A DNA stretch of 42,024 bases from Thermoplasmata archaeon (GTDB lineage Archaea > Thermoplasmatota > Thermoplasmata > Thermoplasmatales > Thermoplasmataceae). Positions 1 through 8,405 of the stretch are shown piece after piece. The stretch's first letter is position 1; each line of letters opens with the position of its first letter. Made by a program: the position numbers and the translations under genes. The stretch spans positions 1 to 42,024 of the forward strand of contig JAKAUW010000014.1 in the NCBI GenBank assembly GCA_021817455.1. The letters run 5' to 3'. The notes below the pieces were generated by a model. That model had not been told where the DNA came from. It saw nothing but the letters and a program-made list of their open reading frames with translations, and ran no database searches.

Positions 1-47
1 ACGTCATCGTCAAGAAGCAGTTCCTGGTACTTCGGCTGCATGGTCAT
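1..47 (-). CDS. N-terminus of an unidentified protein (partial, cut by window start)
   Basis: Reading leftwards from position 47 gives an open frame MTMQPKYQELLLDDDV that runs off the window. A second in-frame ATG lies at 41-39. An AT-rich stretch near 75-95 on the same strand could be its promoter, lying between it and the tRNA gene. Too little is visible to name a family, and the ORF itself is only weakly supported by its position next to a plausible promoter. Confidence 0.35.
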   Translation of the reverse strand, partial: MTMQPKYQELLLDDD

Positions 48-96
48 GAGAACATAACGAGTGTTAGCATAAAAGGTATTCGATTAATAAATTAAA

Positions 97-168
97 TGGA
101 CCGGTCGGGATTTGAACCCGAGGCCTCCTGCTTGCAAAGCAGGCGATCTACCGCTGATCTACCGGCCC
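97..168 (-). tRNA. tRNA-Ala (UGC anticodon)
   Basis: On the minus strand a full cloverleaf can be drawn. The acceptor stem GGGCCGG pairs with CCGGTCC through one G-U pair. The anticodon stem CCTGC/GCAGG encloses the loop TTTGCAA, giving anticodon TGC (alanine). The T arm contains GGTTCAAATCC. The discriminator base is A, the CCA end is not encoded, and no intron is present. Confidence 0.95.
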
Positions 169-244
169 GTCTCATTGCTGGGAATGAGGAATCCGTTTCA
201 TACTATTAATTTTTGACGCACTGTATCCGGCTTAAACCATAACA

Positions 245-253
245 TTATTAATT
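245..253 (+). promoter_or_regulatory. TATA box for the isoprenoid operon
   Basis: TTATTAATT is centred about 28 bases before the ATG at 277. This is the spacing expected if transcription starts at or next to that codon (leaderless mRNA). It supports ATG 277 over the upstream in-frame GTG at 259. Confidence 0.55.
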
Positions 254-276
254 CATAAGTGGAATCACACCCCCAT

Positions 277-1014
277 ATGTTTCTTGTAAAGCTTGGCGGG
301 AGTGTCATCACCCTCAAGGGGAGGTATCGCTACTACAGGCCAAAAGCTGTGCATGAAATAATAAAGGAACTCAAGAGAAAGGGCGAACCGTTTGTGGTGG
401 TCCATGGGGGAGGGTCATTCGGGCATATCAAGGCAAAGGAATACGGCATTCCCGGTGAAATAACCGAGAGCAGGAAGATGGGTTATTCTGTCATACACAG
501 AGACATGGTGGATCTCAACCAGAGGGTCATGAATTCACTCATCGAGTCCGGAATCCGTGGGGTGGGAATACCCCCGTCAGTTTTTAACGGCAATTTGCAG
601 GAAATATCGAAATCAATAAAGGAGCATCTTGATGCAGGCCTGTTCCCTGTTACGTTCGGCGATGTCTACATCAATCACCCTGATAAAAGGTTCGACATTG
701 TCTCGGGGGACGATTTGGTTCTGGAGCTTGCAAGAAAGCTCAAGCCATCAGAAGTGTATTTTCTCACAGATGTGGACGGAATATACGACAAGAATCCAAA
801 AAAGCACAGGGACGCATTTCTTCTCAGGGAACTGAATGATTCCGCGACTTTTGAGAATATAGGCATTGACGTGACTGGCGGAATGCTCAAGAAAGCCAAT
901 ACAGTCAAGGATATAGCAAAGTTGGGAAGCACAGTTTATGTCCTGAATGGAAATGTACCCTCAAGATTAAACAGGATCAATTCAAAGGACTTCATTGGAA
1001 CAGTGGTTAAATGA
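277..1014 (+). CDS. ipk: Isopentenyl phosphate kinase
   Basis: This kinase phosphorylates isopentenyl phosphate to isopentenyl diphosphate with ATP, the penultimate step of the archaeal modified mevalonate pathway. The 245-residue protein has the amino-acid-kinase fold signatures: FLVKLGGSVIT at the N-terminus, VVHGGGSFGHIKA around residue 45-60 with the catalytic-type His of the IPK family, SGDDLV, and FLTDVDGIYDKNP followed by DVTGGM. Length and motif order match archaeal IPKs. I place the start at ATG 277 because MFLVKLGGS is the usual family N-terminus and a TATA box lies about 28 bases upstream; a GTG at 259 would add six residues. Its stop overlaps the next gene by four bases (ATGA), so the two are co-translated. 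The pairing with IPP isomerase supports the assignment. Confidence 0.95.
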   Translation: MFLVKLGGSVITLKGRYRYYRPKAVHEIIKELKRKGEPFVVVHGGGSFGHIKAKEYGIPGEITESRKMGYSVIHRDMVDLNQRVMNSLIESGIRGVGIPPSVFNGNLQEISKSIKEHLDAGLFPVTFGDVYINHPDKRFDIVSGDDLVLELARKLKPSEVYFLTDVDGIYDKNPKKHRDAFLLRELNDSATFENIGIDVTGGMLKKANTVKDIAKLGSTVYVLNGNVPSRLNRINSKDFIGTVVK

Positions 1015-2060
1015 TTGAGAACAGAAAGGAAGAGCACATCAGGATAGCTGAAAACGAGAAGGTGGATACAGACCACAATTACTGGGATGATATACATGTG
1101 CTTCACCAAGCCATCCCAGAGATAGATTTTGACGCAATAGACACCAGGACAAGATTCATCAGCCATGAGGTAGCTCATCCTATGATCATTTCATCCATGA
1201 CCGGTGGCACTGACCTTGCCAAGAAAATAAATTACAACCTTGCAACTGCTGCAGAAAAATTTGGTTTGCCCATGGGTGTGGGTAGCATGAGGGCAGCCGT
1301 GGAAAAGAAAGAACTTTCTGACACTTTCTCAGTGATACTTGAGAGAAAAGTCCCAGTGAGGATTGCAAACGTAGGAGCCCCCCAGCTGATCAACCAGGGG
1401 AAGAAGTCATTCTCAGATAAGGACATTGAATACATTTTCAACCTCATTGACGCCAATTACCTCATTGTACACTTCAACTTCCTGCAGGAAATGGTCCAGC
1501 CGGAAGGAGACCGGAACGCCAGGGGAATCATGAAGAGGCTTCAGGATGTGGCCTCAAGCTACCCGGTGATCGCGAAGGAAACTGGAAACGGCTTTTCAAG
1601 GGAAGCCGCCCTTCAGCTCAGGGACGCTGGTGTGAGGGCTATAGATGTGGGCGGCCTTGGAGGGACGTCGTTTGCTGCAATTGAATATTACAGGGCTAAG
1701 AAGGCAGGCGACGAAGAAAAGATGAGGGCCGGCCAGTCATTCTGGAACTGGGGCATTCCAGCACCTGCCTCGGTCAAGTACTCCCAGGTGGGAATACCGG
1801 TCATTGGCAGCGGCGGCCTCAGGAACGGGCTTGACCTTTTCAAGGCAATGCTCTTTGGAGCTGAGGCTGGAGGATTCGCAAGAACCCTGCTCAAGGGTGC
1901 AGACACTTCGCCAGAGTCAATACAGAAGGAAATTTCCTATATTCTTAGGGACTTCAAGATTGCAATGTTCCTTTCAGGCTCTAAGAACCTGAAAGAACTC
2001 AGAAAAGCAAGATACTTTGTCAGGGAACCGCTGAAAACCTGGCTTGATGTTTATGACTAA
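1011..2060 (+). CDS. fni: Type 2 isopentenyl-diphosphate isomerase (FMN-dependent)
   Basis: This enzyme interconverts isopentenyl and dimethylallyl diphosphate using reduced FMN, supplying both building blocks for archaeal lipids. The 349-residue product has family motifs of type 2 isomerases: an N-terminal RKEEHI segment, MIISSMTGGT near residue 60, MGVGSMRAA, the KETGNGFS loop, DVGGLGGTSFAAIE (FMN/phosphate binding) and GSGGLRNGLD near the C-terminal third of the TIM barrel. The start codon overlaps the stop of the upstream kinase. These two genes perform consecutive reactions, so the operon is functionally coherent. Confidence 0.96.
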   Translation: MIENRKEEHIRIAENEKVDTDHNYWDDIHVLHQAIPEIDFDAIDTRTRFISHEVAHPMIISSMTGGTDLAKKINYNLATAAEKFGLPMGVGSMRAAVEKKELSDTFSVILERKVPVRIANVGAPQLINQGKKSFSDKDIEYIFNLIDANYLIVHFNFLQEMVQPEGDRNARGIMKRLQDVASSYPVIAKETGNGFSREAALQLRDAGVRAIDVGGLGGTSFAAIEYYRAKKAGDEEKMRAGQSFWNWGIPAPASVKYSQVGIPVIGSGGLRNGLDLFKAMLFGAEAGGFARTLLKGADTSPESIQKEISYILRDFKIAMFLSGSKNLKELRKARYFVREPLKTWLDVYD

Positions 2061-2601
2061 TGACAATATGGATGAGGAGGCTCCAAGAGAGTTCCAGACG
2101 GAAACCTCTTGCCCTTCGTGCGGGGAGAAGCTGTACTTCATATTCTACAGGACCAGGGTGAGTTACGAGGAAGCAGTGGAGATTGAGACTTTCTTCTGCA
2201 AGAAGTGCCTCTATAAATCCTCACAGATCAGACCTTTGGAAAGTGAAACGCCAAAGAAGCTGGTTCTTGAGGTAAGGAATCATGACGATCTCAGAACAAT
2301 ACTTTACAGGTCTCCGGAGGCAAAGATCGAGATACCTGAACTGGAGGCAGAAATAAACCCGGGAGAAATTTCAACCGGAGAAATAACCACCGTGGAAGGA
2401 ATCCTCACTCGCCTTCTTGAGAAACTTGACCTGTTAGACGAGGAAGATGTTAATATTGAGAGGCTCAACCAGGTGAAATCCCACATAAAATCAATTATAA
2501 ATGGCAATGGTGAAAAGTTCACCTTCGTAATTGATGACCCTCTTGGGAAGAGCAGGATCAACAGCAGTAGAGTCATAGTTCTCCACAAGTCTGGAGAATA
2601 G
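2053..2601 (+). CDS. ZPR1-type zinc finger protein
   Basis: A protein of about 182 residues with one zinc-finger unit, CPSC ... CKKC, separated by about 28 residues, as in the ZPR1 domain. An extended beta-rich region of the ZPR1 A-box type follows (LVLEVRNHDDLRTILYRSPEAKI), then an acidic helix containing LTRLLEKLDLL. Eukaryotic ZPR1 binds elongation factor eEF1A and acts as its folding chaperone; archaeal homologues have a single domain and their role is less clear. The ORF overlaps the end of the isomerase gene. ATG codons at 2047, 2053 and 2068 are all possible starts, and I chose 2053 arbitrarily among close alternatives. Confidence 0.85.
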   Translation: MTNDNMDEEAPREFQTETSCPSCGEKLYFIFYRTRVSYEEAVEIETFFCKKCLYKSSQIRPLESETPKKLVLEVRNHDDLRTILYRSPEAKIEIPELEAEINPGEISTGEITTVEGILTRLLEKLDLLDEEDVNIERLNQVKSHIKSIINGNGEKFTFVIDDPLGKSRINSSRVIVLHKSGE

Positions 2602-2648
2602 GATTATTTGGGCAGCAGGACAATGTGCTAAATAAGCATCGATGTATC

Positions 2649-2657
2649 TTTTATATA
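2649..2657 (+). promoter_or_regulatory. TATA box of the ATP synthase operon
   Basis: TTTTATATA lies about 37 bases upstream of the atpK start codon at 2690. A transcription start is therefore expected near 2680, giving a short leader of about 10 bases. It sits in the only clear gap between the ZPR1 gene and the ATP synthase operon. Confidence 0.6.
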
Positions 2658-2689
2658 GCCGCCAACAATGATCCGTCGGTGCAATAAGC

Positions 2690-2920
2690 ATGGCATTCGA
2701 CTATACTCACGCACTCTTGGCAATCGCAGCCTCAATCTCCATAGCTGGAGGTCTCATCGGTACAGGTATGGCCCAGCAGGGAATTGGAGCCGCAGGTATG
2801 GGGATAATTGCAGAAAAACCTGAAAAGTTCGGGCAGGTTCTCGTATTCTTTGTGATTCCAGAGACGCTTTGGATTATTGGATTCGTTCTAGGTATTATCC
2901 TGCTGCTGGGGATTCTCTGA
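2690..2920 (+). CDS. atpK: A-type ATP synthase subunit K (proteolipid c ring)
   Basis: A 76-residue proteolipid that forms the membrane rotor ring of the A1AO ATP synthase. It has two transmembrane helices, roughly residues 8-38 and 48-76, joined by a polar loop AEKPEKFG. The ion-binding carboxylate is Glu58 in the motif VIPETLWI in helix 2. It is a single hairpin, not a duplicated form. It is the first gene of the operon, nine bases before atpE. The absence of extra polar ligands around the Glu would favour protons over sodium, but that is an inference by eye. Confidence 0.95.
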   Translation: MAFDYTHALLAIAASISIAGGLIGTGMAQQGIGAAGMGIIAEKPEKFGQVLVFFVIPETLWIIGFVLGIILLLGIL

Positions 2921-2929
2921 AGATAGAAA

Positions 2930-3493
2930 ATGTCTCTTGAGGAAATACTTAAGGATATTGAGCTTCGCGGGAAGCAGGAACTGGATGAGCTTAGGCTCTA
3001 TTATGAAAAGAAGATCGAGGATCTTCAGGCAAAGCAGGATCGCGCCCTCAATGCTCAGAGCGAGAAGATCAGGAAGAGCACTGAAGAGGAGAAGAGGACT
3101 GCTGAAAGGACCATAATAAGTTCCGCTGAAATGGAAGCCCTTAACATACTCAGGAGAAAGGAAGGTTCTCTCGTGGAGGAAGCGGCGTTAAAGGCTGAGC
3201 TTTACCTCAAGAACATGAGGGAGCGCAAGGATTATCAGGAAATACTTGCGAAAATGGTTGAAATATCTAGAAAGACGCTAGGAAAGGACTGCAGGATACT
3301 TGCTTCCAGGGAAGACTCCTCGAGAATTTCCGCTGAAGGGGCAAAGATCATTGTGAAGGAAGTTGATCCCTTCGGCGGTTTGAAGGCAGAATCTGCAGAC
3401 GGCACCAGGGAACTGGACCTCACAGTAACGGCAATTATTTCAGAGCTGAGGGAAAGGATCGTTTCCCAATTCTACCAGCACATAGGAGAGTAG
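2930..3493 (+). CDS. atpE: A-type ATP synthase subunit E (peripheral stalk)
   Basis: A 187-residue protein. The first 100 or so residues are a long charged coiled coil (EELRLYYEKK, QAKQDRALNAQ, EEEKRTAERTI patterns), followed by a small globular C-terminal domain with LRERIV near the end. This is the layout of archaeal subunit E, which pairs with subunit H to form the peripheral stalk linking the A1 head to subunit I. It sits between atpK and atpC, the normal archaeal order. Confidence 0.93.
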   Translation: MSLEEILKDIELRGKQELDELRLYYEKKIEDLQAKQDRALNAQSEKIRKSTEEEKRTAERTIISSAEMEALNILRRKEGSLVEEAALKAELYLKNMRERKDYQEILAKMVEISRKTLGKDCRILASREDSSRISAEGAKIIVKEVDPFGGLKAESADGTRELDLTVTAIISELRERIVSQFYQHIGE

Positions 3494-3496
3494 GTT

Positions 3497-4561
3497 ATGG
3501 ACCCGACGTACACGGGGGCTTACGGAAGGATAAAAGTTTATGAGACAGAGTTTCTCTCTGAAGAGCTTCTCAGAAGACTTGCTGACTCTTCCAATGTTGA
3601 GGAAATTTCCTCGTTGCTTTACACTACTTTCTACAGGGAGGACATGGACCTGTTCTCAGCCCTGCACAAGGGCGTGGACCTCCTGAACATGGCCATAAAC
3701 CACCGGATAATCTCAAGAAACAGGATATCACTTTTTGCGGCCCCTACACCAGGAAGGGAAACGATCAGGGCTTACCTTTCAAAGTGGGATATTGAGAATA
3801 TTAAGTCAATCATATCCTCAAAATACATGGGATATGAGATAAAGGAATCTGAAAACTTCCTGGTAAGCTTCCGGGACATCCCAATAGGAATGTTCGGCGG
3901 TGCTATGACCCATGATGATTTCAAGAACCTTCTCAACCTGGGCACAATAGATGAGGTCGTAAACAGGCTGTCCAACTACGGATATGGCCAGGAACTGCTG
4001 CAGTACATGGATAGATACAGGAAGAGCGGGGATATCTCAATTCTTCTTGCAGCACTCGAAGGCCAGTACTACACCAGGCTCCAGGCTTCACTGAAGTTCT
4101 ATAATGGCGACGAAGGCCCTCTGAGGAGATTCATCAGTGAGGAAATCGATGTCAGGAACATAATGGTCATTCTCAAGGGTGTGGACATGTCTGTGGAATA
4201 TGAGAGACTCAAGGAAGCGCTCATTCCACTGGGCAACATATCCCTTGCAGCACTCCAGGAAATTTATTCTTCCGGGATACTTGAGCAGTCTGTTGAGAAA
4301 CTGAAGGCGTATTACCCTGCCATCGAGGAAGCAATGAAGGTATTTTACCAGAACAGGCGGCTGGAAGTTTTTGAAGGTTTAATGAGGGCAGAACTTTACA
4401 GGAAGTACATGTCCATATTTTCACAGCAGTCACTTTCTGTAGGTTCCACATTCAATTTCATTATGCGTTCCGAGAGGGAAAGGGAGCGCCTGAGGTCAAT
4501 AGTGTTCGGGAAATTCTATGGGCTTTCCCCTGAAAGTGTGAGGGCAATGGCCTTGCTTTAG
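3497..4561 (+). CDS. atpC: A-type ATP synthase subunit C (central stalk socket, d-type)
   Basis: A 354-residue helical protein of the V-ATPase d/AtpC family, which docks the central shaft onto the K ring. It starts with the family-like YTGAYGRIKVYETEFLS segment and shows the repeated three-domain pattern, including RNIMVILKG and an N-terminal copy of similar spacing around DIENIKSIISSKYMG. The ATG at 3497 follows an AGGAGAG ribosome-binding sequence. Its stop codon directly abuts the atpF region. Confidence 0.93.
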   Translation: MDPTYTGAYGRIKVYETEFLSEELLRRLADSSNVEEISSLLYTTFYREDMDLFSALHKGVDLLNMAINHRIISRNRISLFAAPTPGRETIRAYLSKWDIENIKSIISSKYMGYEIKESENFLVSFRDIPIGMFGGAMTHDDFKNLLNLGTIDEVVNRLSNYGYGQELLQYMDRYRKSGDISILLAALEGQYYTRLQASLKFYNGDEGPLRRFISEEIDVRNIMVILKGVDMSVEYERLKEALIPLGNISLAALQEIYSSGILEQSVEKLKAYYPAIEEAMKVFYQNRRLEVFEGLMRAELYRKYMSIFSQQSLSVGSTFNFIMRSERERERLRSIVFGKFYGLSPESVRAMALL

Positions 4562-4570
4562 GTGTCATAT

Positions 4571-4945
4571 ATGGCTGCAGTCAGTGAAAAAGTTGGAAGC
4601 ATTGCGATCATAGCAGAAAGAGAGCTTGTGCTGGGATTCAGGCTCATCGGGGTGGAGCATTCCTACATCGCAGAGAAGGATGAAGGCGTGAAGAAACTCT
4701 ATGAACTTCTTGCAGAAAAGAAATACTCGCTCATCATGGTTTCAGAGAGCATCAAGCCATACATGGACATCAAGACCCTAAGATTCATTGAAACATCAAC
4801 GGATCCTGTCGTGGTTTTCATACCGCTGCCTGGCGGAGAGGACCTTGAATCAGTCAATGCACTAGCAAAGAGGGTGCTTGGCGTGGATATTGGGGGCCAG
4901 AGTGCTTCAAACTCAGGAAAGGAAGCAAAAGTGGGGGCGGCCTGA
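4571..4945 (+). CDS. atpF: A-type ATP synthase subunit F
   Basis: A 124-residue protein with the small Rossmann-like fold of V-ATPase subunit F: SIAIIAERELVLGFRLIGV, an alternating beta-alpha pattern, LIMVSESI, and FIPLPGG. Subunit F sits in the central stalk beside subunit D and modulates ATP hydrolysis. A GTG at 4562 would add three residues. I prefer ATG 4571 because TAGGTG lies about six bases upstream as a Shine-Dalgarno-like sequence. The C-terminal tail (about 15 residues rich in Ser, Gly and Ala) is low complexity. Confidence 0.92.
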   Translation: MAAVSEKVGSIAIIAERELVLGFRLIGVEHSYIAEKDEGVKKLYELLAEKKYSLIMVSESIKPYMDIKTLRFIETSTDPVVVFIPLPGGEDLESVNALAKRVLGVDIGGQSASNSGKEAKVGAA

Positions 4946-4947
4946 TC

Positions 4948-5067
4948 TTGGAAACGAGTCATTCAGGCATCGAAGTTAAAATATTCAAGATAAAAGTAGA
5001 TGAGGAGTCAGCTACATTCATTCAGGCAATTGAGAAGATTGGAAATCAGCTAAGTTTAGGGGTTTAA
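4948..5067 (+). CDS. 39-residue ORF filling the atpF-atpA gap
   Basis: An open frame starts with TTG at 4948, two bases after the atpF stop, and ends with TAA two bases before the atpA ATG. It therefore fills the whole 124-base gap in an otherwise gap-free operon. The predicted peptide starts METSHSGIEVKIFKIKVDE and ends GNQLSLGV. It has no membrane segment and is mixed alpha/beta in character. A purine-rich GTGGGGGCGG lies just upstream of the TTG. I do not recognise a family. It could be a genuine small subunit-associated peptide, a remnant, or chance. Confidence 0.35.
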   Translation: METSHSGIEVKIFKIKVDEESATFIQAIEKIGNQLSLGV

Positions 5068-5069
5068 AG

Positions 5070-8000
5070 ATGGGAATAATAGTTAGGATATCTGGGCCAG
5101 TAGTAATAGCAGAAGACGTTGAAAACGCCAAGATGTTTGACGTGGTAAGGGTTGGGGAACTTGGTCTAGTAGGGGAAATAATCAGGATCATTGGCAACAG
5201 GTCAACTATCCAGGTTTATGAAGATACAAGCGGCATCAGGCCTGGCGAAAAGGTGGAGAACACCAGCAGGCCACTATCAGTTGATCTAGGGCCGGGTTTG
5301 CTCACTTCCATATATGATGGAATACAGAGGCCTCTAGATGTGATCCGGGCTAAAACAGGTGATTTCATACAGAGAGGATTTACCGCTTCTCCGCTTAACG
5401 AGGAAAAGGCCTGGGATTTCAAGCCCAAGGCAAAGAAGGGCGAGGAGGTCGTACCAGGGCAGATTATAGGAACAGTTCCTGAGACTGGGATCATCGAGCA
5501 CAGGGTGATGGTGCCCTATGGCGTTTCCGGAAAGATCTCTGAAATCAAAGAAGGGAAATACAAGGTCTCTGATGTCATAGCAACCATCGATACCGGCTCC
5601 TCAAAGGTTGAAGTTAAACTAAAGCAGGAATGGCCGGTGAGAATTCCAAGGAAAGTCCAGAGAAAGCTTCCTCCAGAACTACCTCTTATCACGGGGCAGA
5701 GAGTCATTGATACATTCTTCCCCGTGGCGAAAGGTGGAACAGTTGCGGTTCCGGGGCCATTCGGGTCCGGGAAATGTGTAACAGGGGACACTCCAATGCT
5801 TCTCGGGGACGGAACTATCAGGGAAATCAGGGAGATATATGAGGAAGGCTTGAAAACCGGCATCCGCATGGTACTGAAAAACGATGAATACGTCGCACTA
5901 CAAAAGCCCATTGAACTCTTTTCTTTCCACGAGGGCAAAATCCAGAAGAGTCTCTCTTCCACGCTTTACAGGGGCAAATCAGACTCCATCATCAATGTAA
6001 GGACGAGAACCGGCAGGGAAGTGGGAATAACTCCTGTACACAAGCTGTTCAAATTATCAAAAACTGGCGAGATAGTGGAAACTGAGGCCAGGGCGCTTTC
6101 GGTAGGCGACTATATAGTCTCTGCCAAGGCAACTGAAGTGAATTCCAAGAATCAGCCAATAGACATATACAAACTGGGTGATGCAAGAGTCCTTGATGAA
6201 GATATCAGGGAAGAAGTTGCAGGGTTGCTCAAACTTTCATATCTCGAGGGCATAGACATTTCCATCCCATCGTCTGCAAAGCATAGCCTTTCAAGATCAA
6301 AAAATAAGCCTGCCCCCCGCCTTAAATGGGTAAAGGAAATTTATACAAGCATGGGTAGGCCCCTGCCCCGGCCGAAACTTCTGGCTGGCGACCGCAGCAG
6401 CGATCCGGTGCAAATTCCGGAAACTGTCAGCGAAGAACTGGCAGAATTCCTTGGCTATTATATTTCCGAAGGATACATATTCGGAAATGACACAGTGGTC
6501 CTTGCCAACAGAGACGAGGTGCTGCTTGAGAGATTCACCACACTGGCAAAGGAGCTGTTCTCAATCAATGGCATCAGGGAAATCCAGGAAGGGGGAGTGC
6601 CCAAAGTTCTGCTTCACAGCAGAGTAGTGGTGCAATTCCTGGAATCCATTGACACTGGAAAAGATGCCTCTACAAAGAAGATTCCAGACATCATTCTGAG
6701 GTCAAGCAATTCTGCAGTTTCCTCATTGCTCACAGCTTATTATATGGGAGGCGGGTCGTTCTCCAAGAACAGCGTTGAGTTCTCCACAACGAGCAAATGG
6801 CTGGCAGTACAGATTTCCTATCTTCTGACTAGATTCGGAATACTTTACACCAAAAGCATGAAAAGGGTTAACGGAAGGGATTACCAGAGGATTTACGTCA
6901 GAGGAAAGCTGAACATAGGAAAGCTCCATTATTTCCTGCTTCCCGGTCATGGCAAAATAGAAAAGTTGAATTCTTACGCCAGATCAAAAGGAACAACCTA
7001 CAATTCCATGGACAGAGCCCCAATTTCGGCCGAATACATTGAATCAACCTATAGAAAAAACACCACTTATTCAGAGGTGCCGGGAGAGGGAAATGAGATT
7101 TTCCACTACACAGGTAACAATCAATACATGGGTGTTGAAACATTCAGGAAATTCTCAAATGCTATTGGGGGTCCTTTGAATGAACAGGCTCTGGAGGAGC
7201 CAATCGCTAAACATTCTGATTCCCTCGACTACATATATTTTGACAGGATTGTTTCCCTGGAAGAAGAGATCGGGCCTTTCGACGTCTATGATGTTACGGT
7301 TCCGGACTCCAGCATGAATTTTGTGGGGGGAAATGGGGGAATAATCCTTCACAACACTGTTGTACAGCATCAATTGTCAAAATGGGCTGACAGCGATATT
7401 GTCGTTTACGTGGGATGTGGCGAAAGAGGTAATGAAATGACTGAGATCCTGACATCTTTCCCTGAACTTACTGACCCTAAATCAGGAAAACCACTCATGG
7501 AGAGAACAGTGCTTATTGCCAACACCTCCAATATGCCTGTTGCAGCCAGGGAAGCCAGCATTTACACTGGAATCACAATAGCAGAATATTACAGGGATAT
7601 GGGGTACAACGTTGCACTGATGGCTGACAGTACATCCAGATGGGCAGAGGCTCTGAGAGAAATATCAGGAAGGCTTGAGGAAATGCCAGGGGAAGAAGGT
7701 TATCCTGCCTACCTGGGCCGAAGGCTTTCAGAATTCTATGAGAGATCAGGAAATGCAATCGTAGTCTCTGACAACCAGAGAAACGGTTCAATCACAATTG
7801 TTGGTGCAGTGTCGCCACCTGGAGGAGACACATCTGAACCGGTTTCACAGAACACCCTGCGTGTTACTAGGGTATTCTGGGCACTAGATTCCTCACTTGC
7901 ATCAAGGAGGCACTTCCCGTCTATCAACTGGCTCAACAGTTACTCGCTTTACCAGGATGACCTCAGGAAATGGTTCGAGGAAAATGTGACAAAGAACTGG

Positions 8001-8405
8001 GGAGAGCTCTACGACGAGGCTATGGGAATACTCCAGAAGGAAGCAGAACTGCAAGAGGTTGTCCAGCTTGTTGGTTATGATGCCCTCCCCGAGAGGGAGA
8101 AGAACACCCTTGACATCGCAAGGATGATCAGGGAGGATTTCCTTCAGCAGAGCGCATTTGATGAGGTTGACCAGTATTGTTCCATAGGAAAGCAGTACAG
8201 GATGCTAAATGCAATACTTACCCTTGGCAGGGAACAGTCAAACGCACTGGACAAGGGAATGCAGATGGCACAGATTCAGGGAATAGGCGCAAGATCAAGG
8301 ATATCCAGGATGAAAGAAGTCAAGGAAGAAGAATTCCAGGCTTACTACGATTCTGTTATGTCAGAAATGAAGGACCAGATAGGGAAGCTTCTGGAGGTGC
8401 AGTAA
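5070..8405 (+). CDS. atpA: A-type ATP synthase catalytic subunit A, interrupted by an intein
   Basis: The precursor is 1111 residues. After removal of residues 236-762 (the intein), the mature protein would be 584 residues, the usual length for the catalytic A subunit. The N-extein contains the beta-barrel start (IIVRISGPVVIAED) and the Walker A loop GPFGSGK, ending at Lys235. The C-extein restarts with Thr763 and carries VVYVGCGERGNEMTE, the catalytic-glutamate and Walker B-like region LMADSTSRWAEALREIS, and the GEEGYPAYLG loop. The subunit hydrolyses or synthesises ATP at the A/B interface. Without splicing the P-loop is broken and the enzyme cannot work. It overlaps no neighbour and ends exactly one base before atpB begins. 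Confidence 0.96.
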   Translation: MGIIVRISGPVVIAEDVENAKMFDVVRVGELGLVGEIIRIIGNRSTIQVYEDTSGIRPGEKVENTSRPLSVDLGPGLLTSIYDGIQRPLDVIRAKTGDFIQRGFTASPLNEEKAWDFKPKAKKGEEVVPGQIIGTVPETGIIEHRVMVPYGVSGKISEIKEGKYKVSDVIATIDTGSSKVEVKLKQEWPVRIPRKVQRKLPPELPLITGQRVIDTFFPVAKGGTVAVPGPFGSGKCVTGDTPMLLGDGTIREIREIYEEGLKTGIRMVLKNDEYVALQKPIELFSFHEGKIQKSLSSTLYRGKSDSIINVRTRTGREVGITPVHKLFKLSKTGEIVETEARALSVGDYIVSAKATEVNSKNQPIDIYKLGDARVLDEDIREEVAGLLKLSYLEGIDISIPSSAKHSLSRSKNKPAPRLKWVKEIYTSMGRPLPRPKLLAGDRSSDPVQIPETVSEELAEFLGYYISEGYIFGNDTVVLANRDEVLLERFTTLAKELFSINGIREIQEGGVPKVLLHSRVVVQFLESIDTGKDASTKKIPDIILRSSNSAVSSLLTAYYMGGGSFSKNSVEFSTTSKWLAVQISYLLTRFGILYTKSMKRVNGRDYQRIYVRGKLNIGKLHYFLLPGHGKIEKLNSYARSKGTTYNSMDRAPISAEYIESTYRKNTTYSEVPGEGNEIFHYTGNNQYMGVETFRKFSNAIGGPLNEQALEEPIAKHSDSLDYIYFDRIVSLEEEIGPFDVYDVTVPDSSMNFVGGNGGIILHNTVVQHQLSKWADSDIVVYVGCGERGNEMTEILTSFPELTDPKSGKPLMERTVLIANTSNMPVAAREASIYTGITIAEYYRDMGYNVALMADSTSRWAEALREISGRLEEMPGEEGYPAYLGRRLSEFYERSGNAIVVSDNQRNGSITIVGAVSPPGGDTSEPVSQNTLRVTRVFWALDSSLASRRHFPSINWLNSYSLYQDDLRKWFEENVTKNWGELYDEAMGILQKEAELQEVVQLVGYDALPEREKNTLDIARMIREDFLQQSAFDEVDQYCSIGKQYRMLNAILTLGREQSNALDKGMQMAQIQGIGARSRISRMKEVKEEEFQAYYDSVMSEMKDQIGKLLEVQ
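5775..7355 (+). other. Intein in the AtpA P-loop, with a degenerate LAGLIDADG endonuclease domain
   Basis: A 527-residue intein is inserted between Lys235 and Thr763, inside the Walker A motif; this is a well-known insertion site in archaeal A subunits. Splicing block A is Cys236-VTGDTPML. Block B contains TPVH with His324. The C-terminal end reads GGIILHN, with penultimate His761 and terminal Asn762, followed by Thr as the +1 nucleophile, so all canonical splicing residues are present. The central part carries two dodecapeptide motifs. The first (residues 457-468, FLGYYISEG) is intact with Glu467. The second (residues 553-563) reads LLTAYYMGGGS, where the usual YFDGDGS acidic residues are Met and Gly. 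Splicing is expected to work; DNA cleavage probably not. Confidence 0.95.
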
